Below are positions 1-11,610 of a stretch of 64,000 bases of DNA, piece after piece. The stretch covers positions 159,043,335 through 159,107,334 of the forward strand of contig NC_073745.1 of NCBI RefSeq assembly GCF_029784135.1. Direction: 5' to 3'. The translations under genes and the position numbers were made by a program. This DNA comes from Toxorhynchites rutilus septentrionalis (taxonomy: Eukaryota; Arthropoda; Insecta; Diptera; Culicidae). Within the stretch, counting starts at the first letter, position 1. Each line of letters begins with the position of its first letter. The notes below the pieces were generated by a model. It searched no databases. It saw only the letters and a program-made list of their open reading frames with translations, and had not been told where the DNA came from.

Positions 1-133
1 CATATAAAATAACTAGCAGTATACATGCAGGAGTGATAGACATGTAGAATCAGAAGAATGAACTGAGAAGAGTAGAAGTGAATATATCAAAGATACTGCT
101 CATTATAACTCTGCACTGAGTCCGAACAGACTA

Positions 134-1054
134 GGGGAAGACGGGGTAAGACCGCCCCCTTAGAAAAACAATTTTCAGTTAAACGTCCTTAAGGATTACC
201 CCTATTTGTTGTGCTACATATCATTGAGTATATAATAATGTGTAAATGTGTATATAAAAATGTGTAACTGTTGATTGCATAACTTGTTTGGCTTTTATTT
301 CATTAATTTTTGAAATGTTAAAAATACATTTTATTTTGCTGGCGGGGTAAGAAGGACCACCCGCGGGGTAAACGGAGCGATACTATTTTCAAACAGTTGA
401 GTCTAGTAAAATTGTTGTGTTGTCTAAGGTAGTAAATGTTTAGGGTTGTTCATAAACTACACACAAACTTCTGAAAAGGCCATCCATATTCCACGTGCAG
501 AGTTTTGAAAATATTCGTGTCAAATTTACCAAATTATCGGAATCTATAAGGACGATTATTCGACGACTTCCTTATGAACTTTCGAGGCATTTGTGTGTAA
601 AAAGACGAGCAAAAAGATGATATATTATTTGATATAAAAATCATTCAATATCACAACGTGTGGCGCTTTTACCCCGTCGAAAATGGTCCGTCTTCCATCC
701 AGAGCACCTTTTGCATTATTTTGCACTTTACACGCATTTTTTAATATATTGTACATACCTTTCCACGCAGACAAAACCGAAAAAATCTACTGAAGGACTG
801 GGATACTGGCAACTAACGGAATATACATTTCATTGCTGGAGAAATCCTCATTTTGATTACCTTGAAAATTAGATCGCTTGCAACTGCAATGGACGAAAAC
901 TTTGTTTTGTTTACAATTTTGCTATTGCGCTCAAGTGTTGCAAGCTGTTTCGATATGACAAAAATATGCTATTAATGTTGTAATACTGAGGATTTCTTAT
1001 AAAACAAGAAGTGGTCCGTCTTACCCCGCCGGGCGGTCTTACCCCGTCTTCTCC
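134..1054. mobile_element. TA-flanked inverted-repeat element (MITE-like)
   Basis: A 921-bp element is bounded by inverted copies of GGGGAAGACGGGGTAAGACC (134 onward) and its complement ending at 1054. TA dinucleotides flank it at 132-133 and 1055-1056. The GGGGTAAGAC-type motif recurs inside near 343-372 and, inverted, near 664-695, so the ends are effectively doubled. The interior has no transposase-like reading frame. The TA duplication suggests mobilisation by a Tc1/mariner-type transposase. That is inference; the inverted ends and TA flanks are visible. Confidence 0.75.
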
Positions 1055-1056
1055 TA

Positions 1057-2180
1057 CTCCCTCTTCAAACATGAAAAGACTCATGCGGCAGCAACTGTTC
1101 CTGTGTTCCCTTTGTGCTAGCAATCAAAGGATTTTATTGTGAAATGTTGGCACAATTCTATTCTGTCCTGTATATTATTCTTCCATCAGTGGCTAGAACA
1201 GAAGCAAACACAATCTTTGCTAGGATGTTGAACCTGTCATGCAAAAGTATGTACGACGAAACCGTTGCTTAACAGATATCCTGTGGCATTGCTACATCAC
1301 AACTGATATTCCAGTTGAGAGCGTTGCTTAGGAAAATTTTGTGTGATCACGTAGGAATGACTGGGAATGAGCAAAACTGGATGGTATTCGGATATTTGAT
1401 GCTACGATTAGATACCGCCCCATTTCAGTGGGATAGTCGTAACCAGGAAAGTGACAGGAATGATATTTACTCCATTTGTATCTGTTTTCGAATGTTGAAG
1501 TTGGAACGACAATGTCTTTCAACTCCCCAGATATAATCAAATAAATAGCTGAACCCTGATAACTAAAATTAAACATAAGCCATCGTACATTCTTCGCCGA
1601 GATTTGATGTCAACCATTCTTTTATCCTTATGGGACTAACATTTTGTGAACTACACAGATAAATAACACAGCCGACCAGCATTGTTCGTGTATCGTGGGC
1701 AGATCACATGCTAGGACATAATAAAACGAACGGAACTGGTAGCACCGCTCCGAGCTTTCGTGCATGTTTCATGTGGCAGACAAAATATAAGTGGTTTTAT
1801 TGTTGCCATTGCGTCAGCATGTATACATGTACAGGACATATCGGCCGTTGTGATGTGGCGCCCGTTTCTAGACACACAGAACATCTAAATCATGCGGTCA
1901 ATCGGAACAACGATAGGTTGATATTTTTGGCAGTTCTATCTATATCATTTCCTGATAAATTATTCACGCATTTTATTCAGAAGAGAGAAACCACACCACA
2001 GGTATTCGACTTTGAGATGGCTATTTGTGTCTGGCGTATGTTCATACCTAGTATGGTGTGAAATTTGGTGCTCTACTGAAAAGTATAATGAATTTTATTT
2101 CCAGTATTTCCTTTTCTAAACGCAAATATTTGTGCTATTTCCAAAAGCTTTAACTAATATTTGTACCGTATAAGGAAAAA
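1057..2180. other. No gene recognised
   Basis: AT-rich sequence with only short chance reading frames, the longest about 117 codons at 1708-2061 on the plus strand. None shows a domain I recognise. I see no repeat or RNA gene here. Confidence 0.5.
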
Positions 2181-3229
2181 ACTCTCTATTACACCTACCG
2201 CTTAAAAGCTTGGAAAGGTCTAACTGTGGTGCTGAAAGGCATAGAACAGGGTGTTTCACCCGATGATATAATAGACGTTCTAACCGATAAAGGTTTTGAA
2301 GTGGCTTCGGTTACTAATATGTTGAACCGACTAAAAAAACCACAGCCGCTCTATAGAGTAGAACTAGAGCCATCAACGAGGAAATTGAAACCGGGTGAAG
2401 TGCATCCAATTTATAAAGTCACCCGACTTTAAAATCGTGTAGTGACGTTCGAAGAGCCGCACAAACGGACTGGCCCTGTGCAGTGTCACAACTGCCAAGA
2501 ATACGGGCATACCAGAGGTTATTGCAACCTTCCAGCAGTCTGTGTGTCTGTGTCTGTGAGACAAAAAAATGCCCAGTCTCAAGAACAGCAACAGAAGCAA
2601 AAAAAGCAGCAACTGCGGTGGCAACCACCAAGAATCTCGACAAAAAGCTGCAACTAGCAGGCCTGCAAACTATCAGCCAACCCTGCAACCAACGGTAAAT
2701 TCAACCACACACCCGAAACCCCAACCTCCTGGTTTCACGCCTACACCTAGCACATCGTATAGGGATGCTCTACTCTCCCAACCTTCAACACCAATAATTC
2801 CTCCCGCGGACCAATTACAAGTATTTATGGGTTCAATTATGCAACTCATGACATCAATGCAAACAATGATGCAAGAAATGTTGCGCAGCCAGCAACTTCT
2901 CATCCAAAAATTGCAATGTTCAAAATAATTTTTTTGAAAATCTGCAGTTCAAACTACTTCTATACAAAACCATGCTGAAACCTATTTGGCATTACGGCTG
3001 TCAACTATGGCAAACAGCTTCAGCAAGTACTATCGAAATCATCGAAAGAGTACAAAATAAACTGCTAAGACAAATTACTGGCGCCCCTTGGTACATTCGC
3101 AATAGTGTCATACATCGAGACTTAGGGATGGCGACGGTTAAAGAAGAACTTCATAAAACGAGGAGGAAATATGCGGAAAAGGTGAAGAATCATCCCAATC
3201 CACTAGCAAGGCGACTCGGTCAACCTTAG
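2181..3229 (+). pseudogene. Jockey-clade non-LTR remnant: ORF1 joined to ORF2 tail
   Basis: This is the end of a gag-like ORF1 followed after about a dozen bases by the last ~95 codons of a reverse transcriptase ORF2. The ORF1 part (2181-2928) has a PRE_C2HC-like stretch (RVELEPSTRKLKPGEVHPIY) and a zinc knuckle CHNCQEYGHTRGYC (CX2CX4HX4C near 2482-2523). It also has a proline/glutamine-rich tail and a closing Met/Gln-rich helix. An in-frame TAA lies at 2430-2432, and a frame change near 2560 breaks ORF1. The ORF2 part (about 2948-3229) reads LLYKTMLKPIWHYGCQLW and then APWYIRNSVIHRDLG, the classic Jockey-clade C-terminus. The EN and most of the RT are missing, so this copy cannot move. Clade assignment is confident; family name is not given. 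Confidence 0.85.
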
Positions 3230-3838
3230 TTAGGAATGAGCAGAAACGAATGCATGAACTGCCCGTTATTGACGGTACTGGTAGGTAAGCACACAAATGG
3301 GCAGAACGAATGTATCAATTTTTATAAATTTAACCCGTTTACGCATTGAAAAATCGAAATGTGTAGCATTTCAAACACATCTTTGGAGATTTCCGATTCG
3401 ATTGGTACGTAAATCATCAGAATTCGTTCGAAGTGAACGTAGTTATTAATGTTAACATTATTCCATAAAAACGTTACCTGTTTTCTGAGCTGCCACCCTC
3501 ACTGGAAGACATAATTCTACGTCAAAATACAATATACACGGATCCGGTCGTTATTGAGTTTTCAAAGCTCGTACATTAACAGTGGATTATTTTTCCACTG
3601 TAGGTTTGCTAATCTTGCTCGATCACAAAATATCGATTTTGGCATCTATATTAAAATTTCATTTTTTTCGCTTCGAATAAATTCTTATTATATTAGTATG
3701 TACCAATCGAATTGAAAATTCCCTTAAAGCGGGCTTAATTAATGGAAATTGATACATTTGTTCTACCCATTTGTGTGCTTACCTACCAGTACTGTCAATA
3801 GCGGGCAGTTCATGCATTCGTTTCTGCCTATTCCTAAC
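3229..3838. mobile_element. Foldback element with long inverted repeats, TTA target duplication
   Basis: A 610-bp element with long imperfect inverted arms (about 3229-3340 and 3720-3838) and TTA on both flanks (3226-3228, 3839-3841). It inserted exactly at the stop codon of the upstream Jockey remnant. The stretch 3268-3522 is recognisably related to one end of the chimeric elements A, B and C. Shared features include CGTTATTGAC, GCACACAAATGG, a GTTATTAA..GTTAAC stretch, CATAAAAACGT and a terminal TTCTACGTC. No coding capacity. A 3-bp TWA duplication would fit a PIF/Harbinger-type mobiliser, which is an inference. Confidence 0.7.
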
Positions 3839-3841
3839 TTA

Positions 3842-4184
3842 TTTGGTATGAATAAGCTATTCGGGATTTGAAATCACAGTATCAATCCAGCTAGTGAGCA
3901 CTCTGTATTCATTTTCAATGCTGATGTCACACGCCAACTTAAAGCATTCACTGTTTGGTCAATTGCTTGAACCTCCCGGCCTAAGGTACACTCGGTCTTC
4001 CTCTTCAGCCTCTGTAGCACTTTACGACCGCGCAGCACCGTCTGGAGGCTAGAATTAGGCTTTCGTTCGACGCTCTCGCTCTCGCGGACACGAGCTACGA
4101 ACAATCGCATGAAAAATTCCTAAAATCATTCCATTGTCTTAATACCTACGTCAACCGTCAAATATAGCCTTGAAAAAGGTCTCT
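3842..4184. other. No gene recognised
   Basis: About 340 bp between the foldback element and a truncated I-superclade element. The only open frame (3874-4110, minus) has no recognisable domain. Confidence 0.4.
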
Positions 4185-5118
4185 TAGAATCCTTATCTTC
4201 TGCTTCATTTATACCTGTTCCTCAGAAACGCCGATGTCAACGTTTAATGATGTTTCCTCCGTTGTATCCCTGTATCATATCCCTCCTATCCGATCGATAA
4301 ACTATTATTTAGTCGCTGCAATACATACAAATACTCTCTACAGATACACAGGTCGAAGGTTGTGCAGGCCACTGATCATTCAACAAGAGCCAAAGGTTGT
4401 ACCGCTCATGACAACTCCACACGAGCTGAAGATTGTACCGCCTAGTGATCATTCTACCCTGGATCCCTACCTAATCGGGCACTACCTAATCGGCGCTCCG
4501 TTGGGAAGAGAAATCCTGCGAGGGTGACTGTGACGGGGCGCGCGTTAAGTTGGAGAGCGCTTCCTAATCGGTGCACGTCTCGACGGGTAAATGGATGCCT
4601 GCAAAATGGTCATAATGGAGGATGGCAGTGGAGAGCAACGAATGGTGAATAAGAATATAAAGAAAAAGGGAAGGATCAACCCTAGTTTGCGTTGAAAACT
4701 CGTGAAGTGCATGAGCACAGCCGCCCCCTGAAGTAGTCGCCTAGATGTGGTCCCGGGGGAATGAGGCTACGAGTAGAGGGCTTGGTTTTTGTAGGTGCGA
4801 TCCCCACTCGACGTCTGGGATATCCCTTCCCAGATAAGGTTAGAAGAGCGTTCCTCACCTTTGTAAAAAAAAACCCTGGATCCCTCGAGTCAAGAGAGGT
4901 GCACCACGATTGATATGAGGTACAGACTAGGGAGGCGTCGCTGATCAATGGTCAGTTGCACCCCAATAGGAAGTATCCCGTGTCGGCCACACATACAGAG
5001 TACTGCAACATCCCAATTATGAGAAGCTTTGTAATACTAACCTCGAGCCAACCGCGAGTAATCGGTTACATATTACTAACATAGTTGTAAGACAAAAATT
5101 GTCAAAATATTGAACTCC
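4185..5118 (+). mobile_element. 5'-truncated I-superclade retrotransposon 3' end, interrupted
   Basis: Positions 4185-4468 and 4886-5118 match, in order, the last codons and 3' UTR of the near-complete element at 39.97-45.5 kb. Shared sequence includes the ORF2 ending ..RNADVNV*, AACAAGAGCCAAAGGTTGTA and a late GTAATCGGTTACATATTACT. Only about 520 bp of the element remain. An R1-like insertion (4469-4873) splits it. The downstream end abuts an R1-like fragment on the other strand, so the very 3' terminus is lost. Confidence 0.85.
4469..4873 (+). mobile_element. R1-like 3' UTR insertion with 12-bp target duplication
   Basis: A 405-bp insertion is flanked by identical copies of CCCTGGATCCCT (4457-4468 and 4874-4885) and ends in a run of nine A residues, the signature of target-primed reverse transcription. 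Its 5' part (CACTACCTAATCGG, TTGGGAAGAG, TGACGGGGCGCGCG, GTTGGAG) matches the 3' UTR of the R1-like fragment at 5.1-6.4 kb read on the minus strand. CTAATCGG recurs at 4472, 4485 and 4565, so the UTR seems to hold tandem units of about 100 bp. It is 5'-truncated to UTR only. Confidence 0.85.
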
Positions 5119-6361
5119 TTCTCTTCCCAATGAAGTGCCGATTAGGTAGTGCCCTCCAACATGACGCGCACTCCGTCACAGCTACACTCGTGGGGCAGTT
5201 CTCGCAGGTGTTCACCAAGAACAGTCAAGCGTTGTCAGAACGATGCTCAGTCAAATGCTCGGACATGATGTGTACGATTGCACTGTTCACAGCGTTCTAG
5301 GTGCCCTCGTCACGACACATTTCCTGCACAATATTCCCAGCATGAAGGACAGGAAGCCCCTTGCGCCTTGCGAGACATACGAATACGACGTGCTCCGGTG
5401 TTTCCTCCACATCCCCGCACTCCAGGTAGAGTGGCGAACTTGCGTGCCCGTACCAATGAAGATATTGCCCGAAGCAGTCATGTCCAGACAGGAATTGCGT
5501 CACGTGAAAATTAACCTCTCCATGCTACCTGCTCAGCCAGGTCGATAGTACCGCTATGAACCCATACGTCCACCTGTCTTTGATCGCCGTGTCCCATTTC
5601 TGTTGCCACTTCAATAGTGATTCTGCTCTCGCTGTTCTCGAATACCGTTGGTTTCCTTACGTCTGTAACATTCACCGTCTTCCACCAGGGTGATGCCAAT
5701 CGGGATCGTGCCGGCGATAACGCATACTGTGCCTGGCGCTCCGTACCGCAGTATTGACGAGGGTACAGTATCTAGGAGACTGCAGGGTCCTGCGTTGTTC
5801 GGCATTATCCTCGCTATCTCAATGATGGATCTTTCTGCTTTCTCGTAGGCGTAATAGACGTGGTTGTCGAAATTCAGCTGGTCGTCGATCAGAACTCCCA
5901 TGTACTCCAACATACGCTTCAAAGCTATCACGTGTTCACCGACTGTGATTTTCACCCACTGCACGGCTTTGCAGTGACTATCCAACAGCACTTCTGTTTT
6001 GTTATGAGCAATCCGCAGTTTCGCTGCTTGCATCCAGTTCTCTACTGAGACGATGGACTTAGTTGCTAGCATCTTCACCTCTTCGAGCGTTTCTCCTGTC
6101 GCTGTTAGTGCGACGTCGCCCGCGAAGCCCACGATCTCCACGCCTTTGGGAAGCTTTAATGTCAGCACTCCGTTGTACATAACGCTCCAAAGCGTTAGAC
6201 TCAGGATAGAGCATTGTGGTACGCCGGACGTTTCCTTCATCGGTACCTGCCTCTGCTCGTCTCGTAGAATAGAACGCGGTCCTGGAATAAGCTGCCTAAG
6301 ATTCTGCACAGGTACCCAGGAACCTTCATACGATGCAGGGACTCGGCGATGGCGTCCCAGT
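5119..6361 (-). pseudogene. R1-clade reverse transcriptase fragment
   Basis: Minus-strand remnant of an R1-type non-LTR ORF2 with part of its 3' UTR. From 6361 downward it reads WDAIAESLHRMKVPGYLCRI, then a frameshift near 6255. It continues with GVPQCSILSLTLWSVMYNGV, GFAGDVAL at the catalytic YxDD site (first Asp replaced, FAGD) and IAHNKTEVLL, then MGVLIDDQLNFDNHVYYA. A deletion fuses SILRYGAPG to TVCVIAGTIPIGI, removing about 40 codons typical of the family. It is therefore inactive. The plus-strand frames at 5243-5548 are antisense shadows. The 3' UTR (5119-5240) is shared with the insertion at 4469-4873. Confidence 0.85.
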
Positions 6362-6975
6362 TAGCCAGTGTTTGCCAAATCAAATTCCATTCAATGAACA
6401 AATCGCTTCCGTTCGTTCAAATATACACAAATCATTTCCTCCACCGGCATTCTTTTGTTTGTTACGTGTTGCAAATCACGAGACAACTCTGCATCGGTTC
6501 GCACTTCATGATACATCGACACGCAAGCCAAACCATCATAGAAGCTTTCGGTGCAGAAATTTTATTTTCGATCGTATGGACTACGCAAAGCGAATGATTC
6601 ATATTCAGCAGATATAGCTGATCCTGGTTTTTAAGTCTCAGAGAGTGCAAACAATATGATTCTTGAGCTCGATCAGGTGTATGGCACGATTATCGCTATC
6701 TCACTCTACCTACCGTCACCGCATATCTCACTATCCCTCTGCTGTAAAAGTTCATCATCGACTTCACGATATGTCAGATGGTGGTAAATTGGTAATTCGC
6801 GATGACAGAAAAATAGTGTCGACGTCTGGTGGCGACTTCAAATTTCAGCCATAATTTGGGTCCCAAACTCGTTAGTGTAATCTCTATCAGATTAGAAGAC
6901 ACCAAGCCGGTTTTTGAATTTCAAAATTTGAATCAAAATTTTCACATCATGTTATTTAATTACTTGAGACACATA
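6362..6975. other. No gene recognised
   Basis: About 610 bp upstream of the R1-like fragment. Only short frames without recognisable domains occur. Confidence 0.4.
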
Positions 6976-7212
6976 TTTCTGACTTTCATTCAACCATATG
7001 GCTATACAATTCCAACATTATTACTGATTTTTTTCATTATAATATAAAGTTGTCTCCATAAACAATTTTCGTATGAGACTATTTCCCCAACTGCAAACAA
7101 AAATGTTTTTAATTTAAATAGAATACTAATTTGATATGGAAAAGCTAATTTTCATTCATAATTTTAATTTTGAAAACGTTCATTCCGACTGAAAATCAGC
7201 TATTCTTTGACG
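6976..7212 (-). repeat. Dispersed ~235-bp repeat R, copy 1
   Basis: The reverse complement closely matches 62793-63030 over its whole length. Shared blocks include GAATAGCTGATTTT, AGTCGGAATGAAC, AAAATTAAAATTATGAATGA, GTCTCATACGAAAATTGTTT and AATGTTGGAATTGT. Differences are scattered substitutions and a few 1-2 bp indels. No coding sequence or terminal repeats were found, so its class is open. Confidence 0.75.
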
Positions 7213-7532
7213 CTCCCCTAAACTAGTAAACGAAGCTCAATGGCGTCAACGCGGATCGCTGTTTTGAAGAAAACAAATACTGTTGACGTTTGAGATGTTG
7301 GCACCAAAAACATGGCGGGTGCCATACGGCTGAGCTCGATAGAGGCTAAGGGAAGGGTAGACAGATCATATTTTCCATTTTTACGCCGCTATCCCTTGAA
7401 ATATGTATATTCATATAGACCGCATAGTTTTACTAGCAACACCGCTTTCTTTTCCCATTCGTTGCTCTCCGCAAATGGTGACTGAATGATGACGTATGTA
7501 TCTTTATATGTGCTTTGCACTTGCCTGTGCAG
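7213..7532. other. No gene recognised
   Basis: About 320 bp without a convincing reading frame or repeat. It ends at the target duplication of the Jockey-clade element. Confidence 0.4.
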
Positions 7533-7833
7533 TGGCTTTCGCTATATTTTTTTTTTACAAGTTTTCTTTATTCTTCTGGTTTGTTTGTTATACAATATAT
7601 ACATTATTTTTTACAAGTGATTCAGATTTCTCTTTACATCTTTGGTTAAGTGGATGATAGGAATATTATTTACATTTAGATATAGGATTCAATTTTAAGT
7701 AATTGATTTACCACCTTGGTGGAATTGGTTTTGAATTTAATACACTAAATCTAAGCCTAACCTACTATAAACTAATAATCAAATATACTAAGCAGACCTA
7801 ACCTAACTTAACCTACTATGTACAAGTCGCGTA

Positions 7834-10472
7834 TTAAAGCATGCTCTGAGGCATGGCATTTAGTAAAAAAAAAATTGATTTTATGTCATAAATTTCAGAA
7901 TCTATTCTTGAGATGCAAGCCTGTTGATGGAAGTCTGAAGTTCTGATGTCAAAAGGACGATCAAGGATCATCCTCAAGATCCTATTCTGTGCAACCTGGA
8001 TTTTGTTCCTGTGAGTTTGTGCGCAAGATTCCCACACCGGAGCTGCGTAAAAGATAGCAGGTGCAATGATTTGCTTGTAGACTGCTAATTTGTTTACTCT
8101 CGAGAGGCGACAGATTAACGGATATAAGTACCTAACCAGAGCGGAGCACTTTAGCAATGTTTTTTCTACATGCGAGCTGAAAATTAGTTCCTGATCTCGA
8201 CCCTAGCACCATCCATAACAACCACACAAGTCGGAGGAGGTATTAGTTTTGGGGATTGACGATGGAGAAACATAACAGTTTGGGTTTTGGAGGCATTGAT
8301 TTTTATTTTCCATGTTTTTGCATAGTTAGTAAAGGAATTAAGGCATCGTTGAAGCTTGTTCGTAATTTCTCGAGGCATTCTCCCCTTGACAGCAATTGCA
8401 GTGTCGTCTGCGAACAAAAAGAACACGCATCCATCTCCTAGGAGAGGAATGTCTGAGGTGAAAATGCTGTATAGCAAGGGGCCCAGCAGACTGCCCTGCG
8501 GGACCCCTGTTGCGATGGAAAATGTGTCCGAAAGACAACCATTCAACGATACCCTAAATGACCTTTGCTGAAGGTAACTGCGAACAATTTTAACGAGGTG
8601 TACAGGAAAATTGAAAGAACAAAGCTTGTACACAAGTCCTTCATGCCAGACATTGTCAAACGCTTTTTCAACGTCTAACAACGCCATGGCTGTGGACTTA
8701 GATACAGCCCTGTTCTTTGTGATGTTGTTTACCACCCGCGCAAGCTGATGAATAGTTGAATGCCCCTTCCTGAACCCAAACTGTTCAGGCAACAAAATGT
8801 TGTTTTCATCGACGAATCTGTTCAAACGAATGAGAATGAGCTTTTCGAAGAGTTTGCCCAACGCTGAGAGGAGGCTGATGGGTCTATAACTTGAATGCAT
8901 CGTTGGATCCTTTCCGGGTTTACGAATCGGTACAATCTTTGCAATCTTCCAGATGTTCGGGAAGTAGTGCAACTCTAAGCATCTGTTGAAAATTGAGCTT
9001 AGGAACGAATAGACTTTGGTGTTCAGTCTCTTCAACACGAGGTTAAAAATTTCATCAAACCCGGGAGCCTTCATATTTTTGCTGACTCTCAGCGCTGAGC
9101 GAACCTGTTCGACTGTGATCCTATCATCTCTAGGCACGACACAGGAGGAGAAATCTAGATTGAGGACGCATTGCGCAACCCGATCTTCCAGTGGACTGAC
9201 CATGTTCGAACCAAGCAAATGCGATGATGCAATATGATTACCTATCGCATTTGCTTTATCGACTGGTGCTACTAGCAGTGAATCTACAACCTTGAGAGGA
9301 GGAACTGGCTTCGAATGCGACTTAAGGACCTTGGCTACCTTCCAGAACAGTCTGGAATGGTCATCTAAATTTTCTATTAAGTGTCCGAATTTTTCGTTCC
9401 GGAGTAAAACCATTCTGAAGGCAATCTGCCTGTTCAGATCGGCCATATCACGTTTTCAGTCTAGACCCCCGGTCCTCTGGAACTGGCGTCTACGCAAATT
9501 TCGTAAGCGAATAAGCAACGGGGTGTAGAAATCTATTGCAACGAACTTACCCCTCACAGGAACACGTTGAACACACGCCTCGTCGGCTACAGTTATGGCT
9601 CGGTGAAGACTCTCTAATGCCCGATCGACATCCTCCACAATGTTGAGCACCGGGGATTCATCAATGTGGCTATCAACAATACGTCCGAACCGTACCCAGT
9701 TGACATGATGGTAGTCTTTTCGTAGACAGCTTGCAGGAACCACGTTGACATTGACTTCAGCTAGTACTGGTTGATGATTTGAGCTAAGATCGTTGTATGT
9801 CTCTGGTTTGGATAGCTCTACGTTCGATAGGAAAAAGTCCAGAGTGGATGGATTTCCCGCCGGTGATATGAAGGTTGGCTCATCCGGGAACTGCACTGTG
9901 TATAGCCCATGCTGAGCATGATCGAAGAGAAGACGTCCGTTCTGGTTTTGTCGATAGTTACGCCAGGCTTCATGTCGGGCGTTTAAATCACCTCCGACAA
10001 TAAAGCGGGAGTTTCTTCGAGTGATGGCGGATAAGTCACTTGTAAATTGTGCTGATGAGCCGTTGTTGTTGTAGCACTGTCGAGGGCAGTATACTGCGAT
10101 AAACCGAATGAATCCAGTAGATGTTTCCACAACAACACTAAGAGCCTCAATGACAGAAGTGCGGACATGAGGCTGGATGTTGTGCTTGATCCCTCTCTTG
10201 ACAATAATCGCAACTCCGCCTCCCCTAGAGCAAGTGCGATCAAGTCGGATGATTCTATGATTTGGCAACCAGAAGCTGTCACCGAACTTCAGGTGGGTCT
10301 CGGTTATCAGGCCCACATCGATGTTGTGCCTGCGAACAAAATCAGCAAGCTTGATGGATTTTGCTCTTACAGAGCAAGCGTTCCAGGTGGCGATGGTTAA
10401 CGGTTTACGATCCATACTGTATAATGAATTTACCGAGCACTTGGATCTGCTCTTGTTTGCTGCGGCACTCAC
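7834..10472 (-). pseudogene. ORF2 (endonuclease and reverse transcriptase) of the Jockey-clade element
   Basis: Encodes the apurinic-type endonuclease and reverse transcriptase used for target-primed reverse transcription. The likely start is the Met at 10415 (MDRKPLTIATWNACSVR). Endonuclease motifs are TIATWNACSV, ITETHLKFGD, VGGDLNARHEAW and SSNHQPVLAEV. RT motifs follow: PIRKPGKDPTMHSSYRPISL, FGFRKGHSTIHQL, LLDVEKAFDNVWH, TGVPQGSLLGPLLYSIF and an intact FADDTAIAV site. An in-frame TGA at 9458-9456 splits EN from RT. A small deletion with frameshift near 8190 removes the block normally following the catalytic domain. The C-terminus (VEKTLLKCSALVRYLYPLIC..) ends at 7834. The remaining integrity suggests a fairly young insertion. 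Confidence 0.9.
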
Positions 10473-11610
10473 GAAAAGCCGTAGTCATTTTGCTGAATAT
10501 TGTTAACAGCTCGTCTGTAGAGTACAAATCGGGGTTAGTACTCGAAGATGTTGGTAGTCGCCAGCCAGGGGGAGCAGGGGACCTTTGCCCAGTCGGAGCA
10601 CTGGGAGATAAATGGGGAGCAGAAGTCTGCACTCTCGAATTCGCTTGAGCTTTGTTGGGAGCATGTAGAGGGGGAAATTCTTCTTCTCTGAAGATCGGTG
10701 TGTTATCCTTCTTTCGTCCTGGTTGGTTAATTTTCGACGCCTGCTTACGGATATATTTGAACGATTCGCGTTTCGGGCACAGCCGATCGGATCCTCTATG
10801 TTCACCTCCACAGTTGGCGCATTTGAAGACCACATTTTCAGCACCACCCACTGGGCAATCCGAAGAAGCATGACCCGTTGGCGCAGATGTTGCAGCGGGG
10901 ATTGATATGGCAGTTACGGGTACCATGTCCAAAGTTGAGGCACCGCTGGCATTGAGTGACATCCCGATGACCACCACGATATGGTTCCCAACGGATAATA
11001 ATCGAGAAGAGTGAGCGAATTGCTTTCAACGCGTTTAGTGTAACTATTCCCTTGGGGAAGTACACCAAAAAAAGACAGTCTGGATAATTCTTGTTGTTTT
11101 CGTCTTTCCGCTTCATCCGGAAGACAGCCGATTTCGGTTTCGATTTCAGCTTCAATTGGATCGTAGGCTGGTAAACCCCTGATGACTACCTTGAAAGGCT
11201 TCTCACCCGGGATATCATGCGTAAAAAATTCCACTTTTGATTTTGTAAGAAAATCCGAAATGAGATCAAAGTCCACTTTCGACCTTACAATGACTTTTGT
11301 GCCAATACCGCATAGCTTGTATTCAGCAGCAACTCCTATTGATGCAAATTCACTTATCAAGGTTTGGAGTGGCACAGTCTTCACCACTATCGGGGGGAGT
11401 TTTACTTTCGTCACTTCCTGGCTGATCGAGTTAATATGTTCAATTGAACCGTCAAAATCACCAATGTCACTAGCATTTGTTGCTGTGTCTCCCTCACGCA
11501 CACTTTTCGATGATGCACTCGCACCACTTTTCTTCTGTTTTTTTTCCACTGCCTGCTGCCACGTGGTCTAGCTTAGGAGGGCTCATTGCCTTCCTTTTTT
11601 TCTTCGCCAT
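10405..11610 (-). pseudogene. ORF1 (gag-like RNA-binding protein) of the Jockey-clade element
   Basis: Encodes the nucleic-acid-binding ORF1 protein that packages element RNA. Reading down from ATG 11610: MAKKKRKAMSPPKLDHVAAG, then a frame change in an A-run near 11541-11549. Next comes a conserved block VTKVKLPPIVVKTVPLQTLI .. FASIGVAAEYKL that is homologous to the captured ORF in elements A, B and C. Another frame change follows near 11080. Three zinc-knuckle-like blocks lie at about 10790-10960: CQRCLNFGHGTRNC, CNICANGS.. and CANCGGEHRGSDRLC. A proline-rich tail ends at the stop 10405-10407. Two frameshifts make it a pseudogene as it stands. It overlaps ORF2 by a few codons, as is usual in this clade. 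Confidence 0.88.

Noticed and set aside
1708..2061. 117-codon plus-strand frame
   Set aside because: No signal, domain or splice context that would set it apart from a chance frame.
5243..6364. Several plus-strand frames of 60-103 codons
   Set aside because: They are antisense to the R1-like reverse transcriptase on the minus strand.
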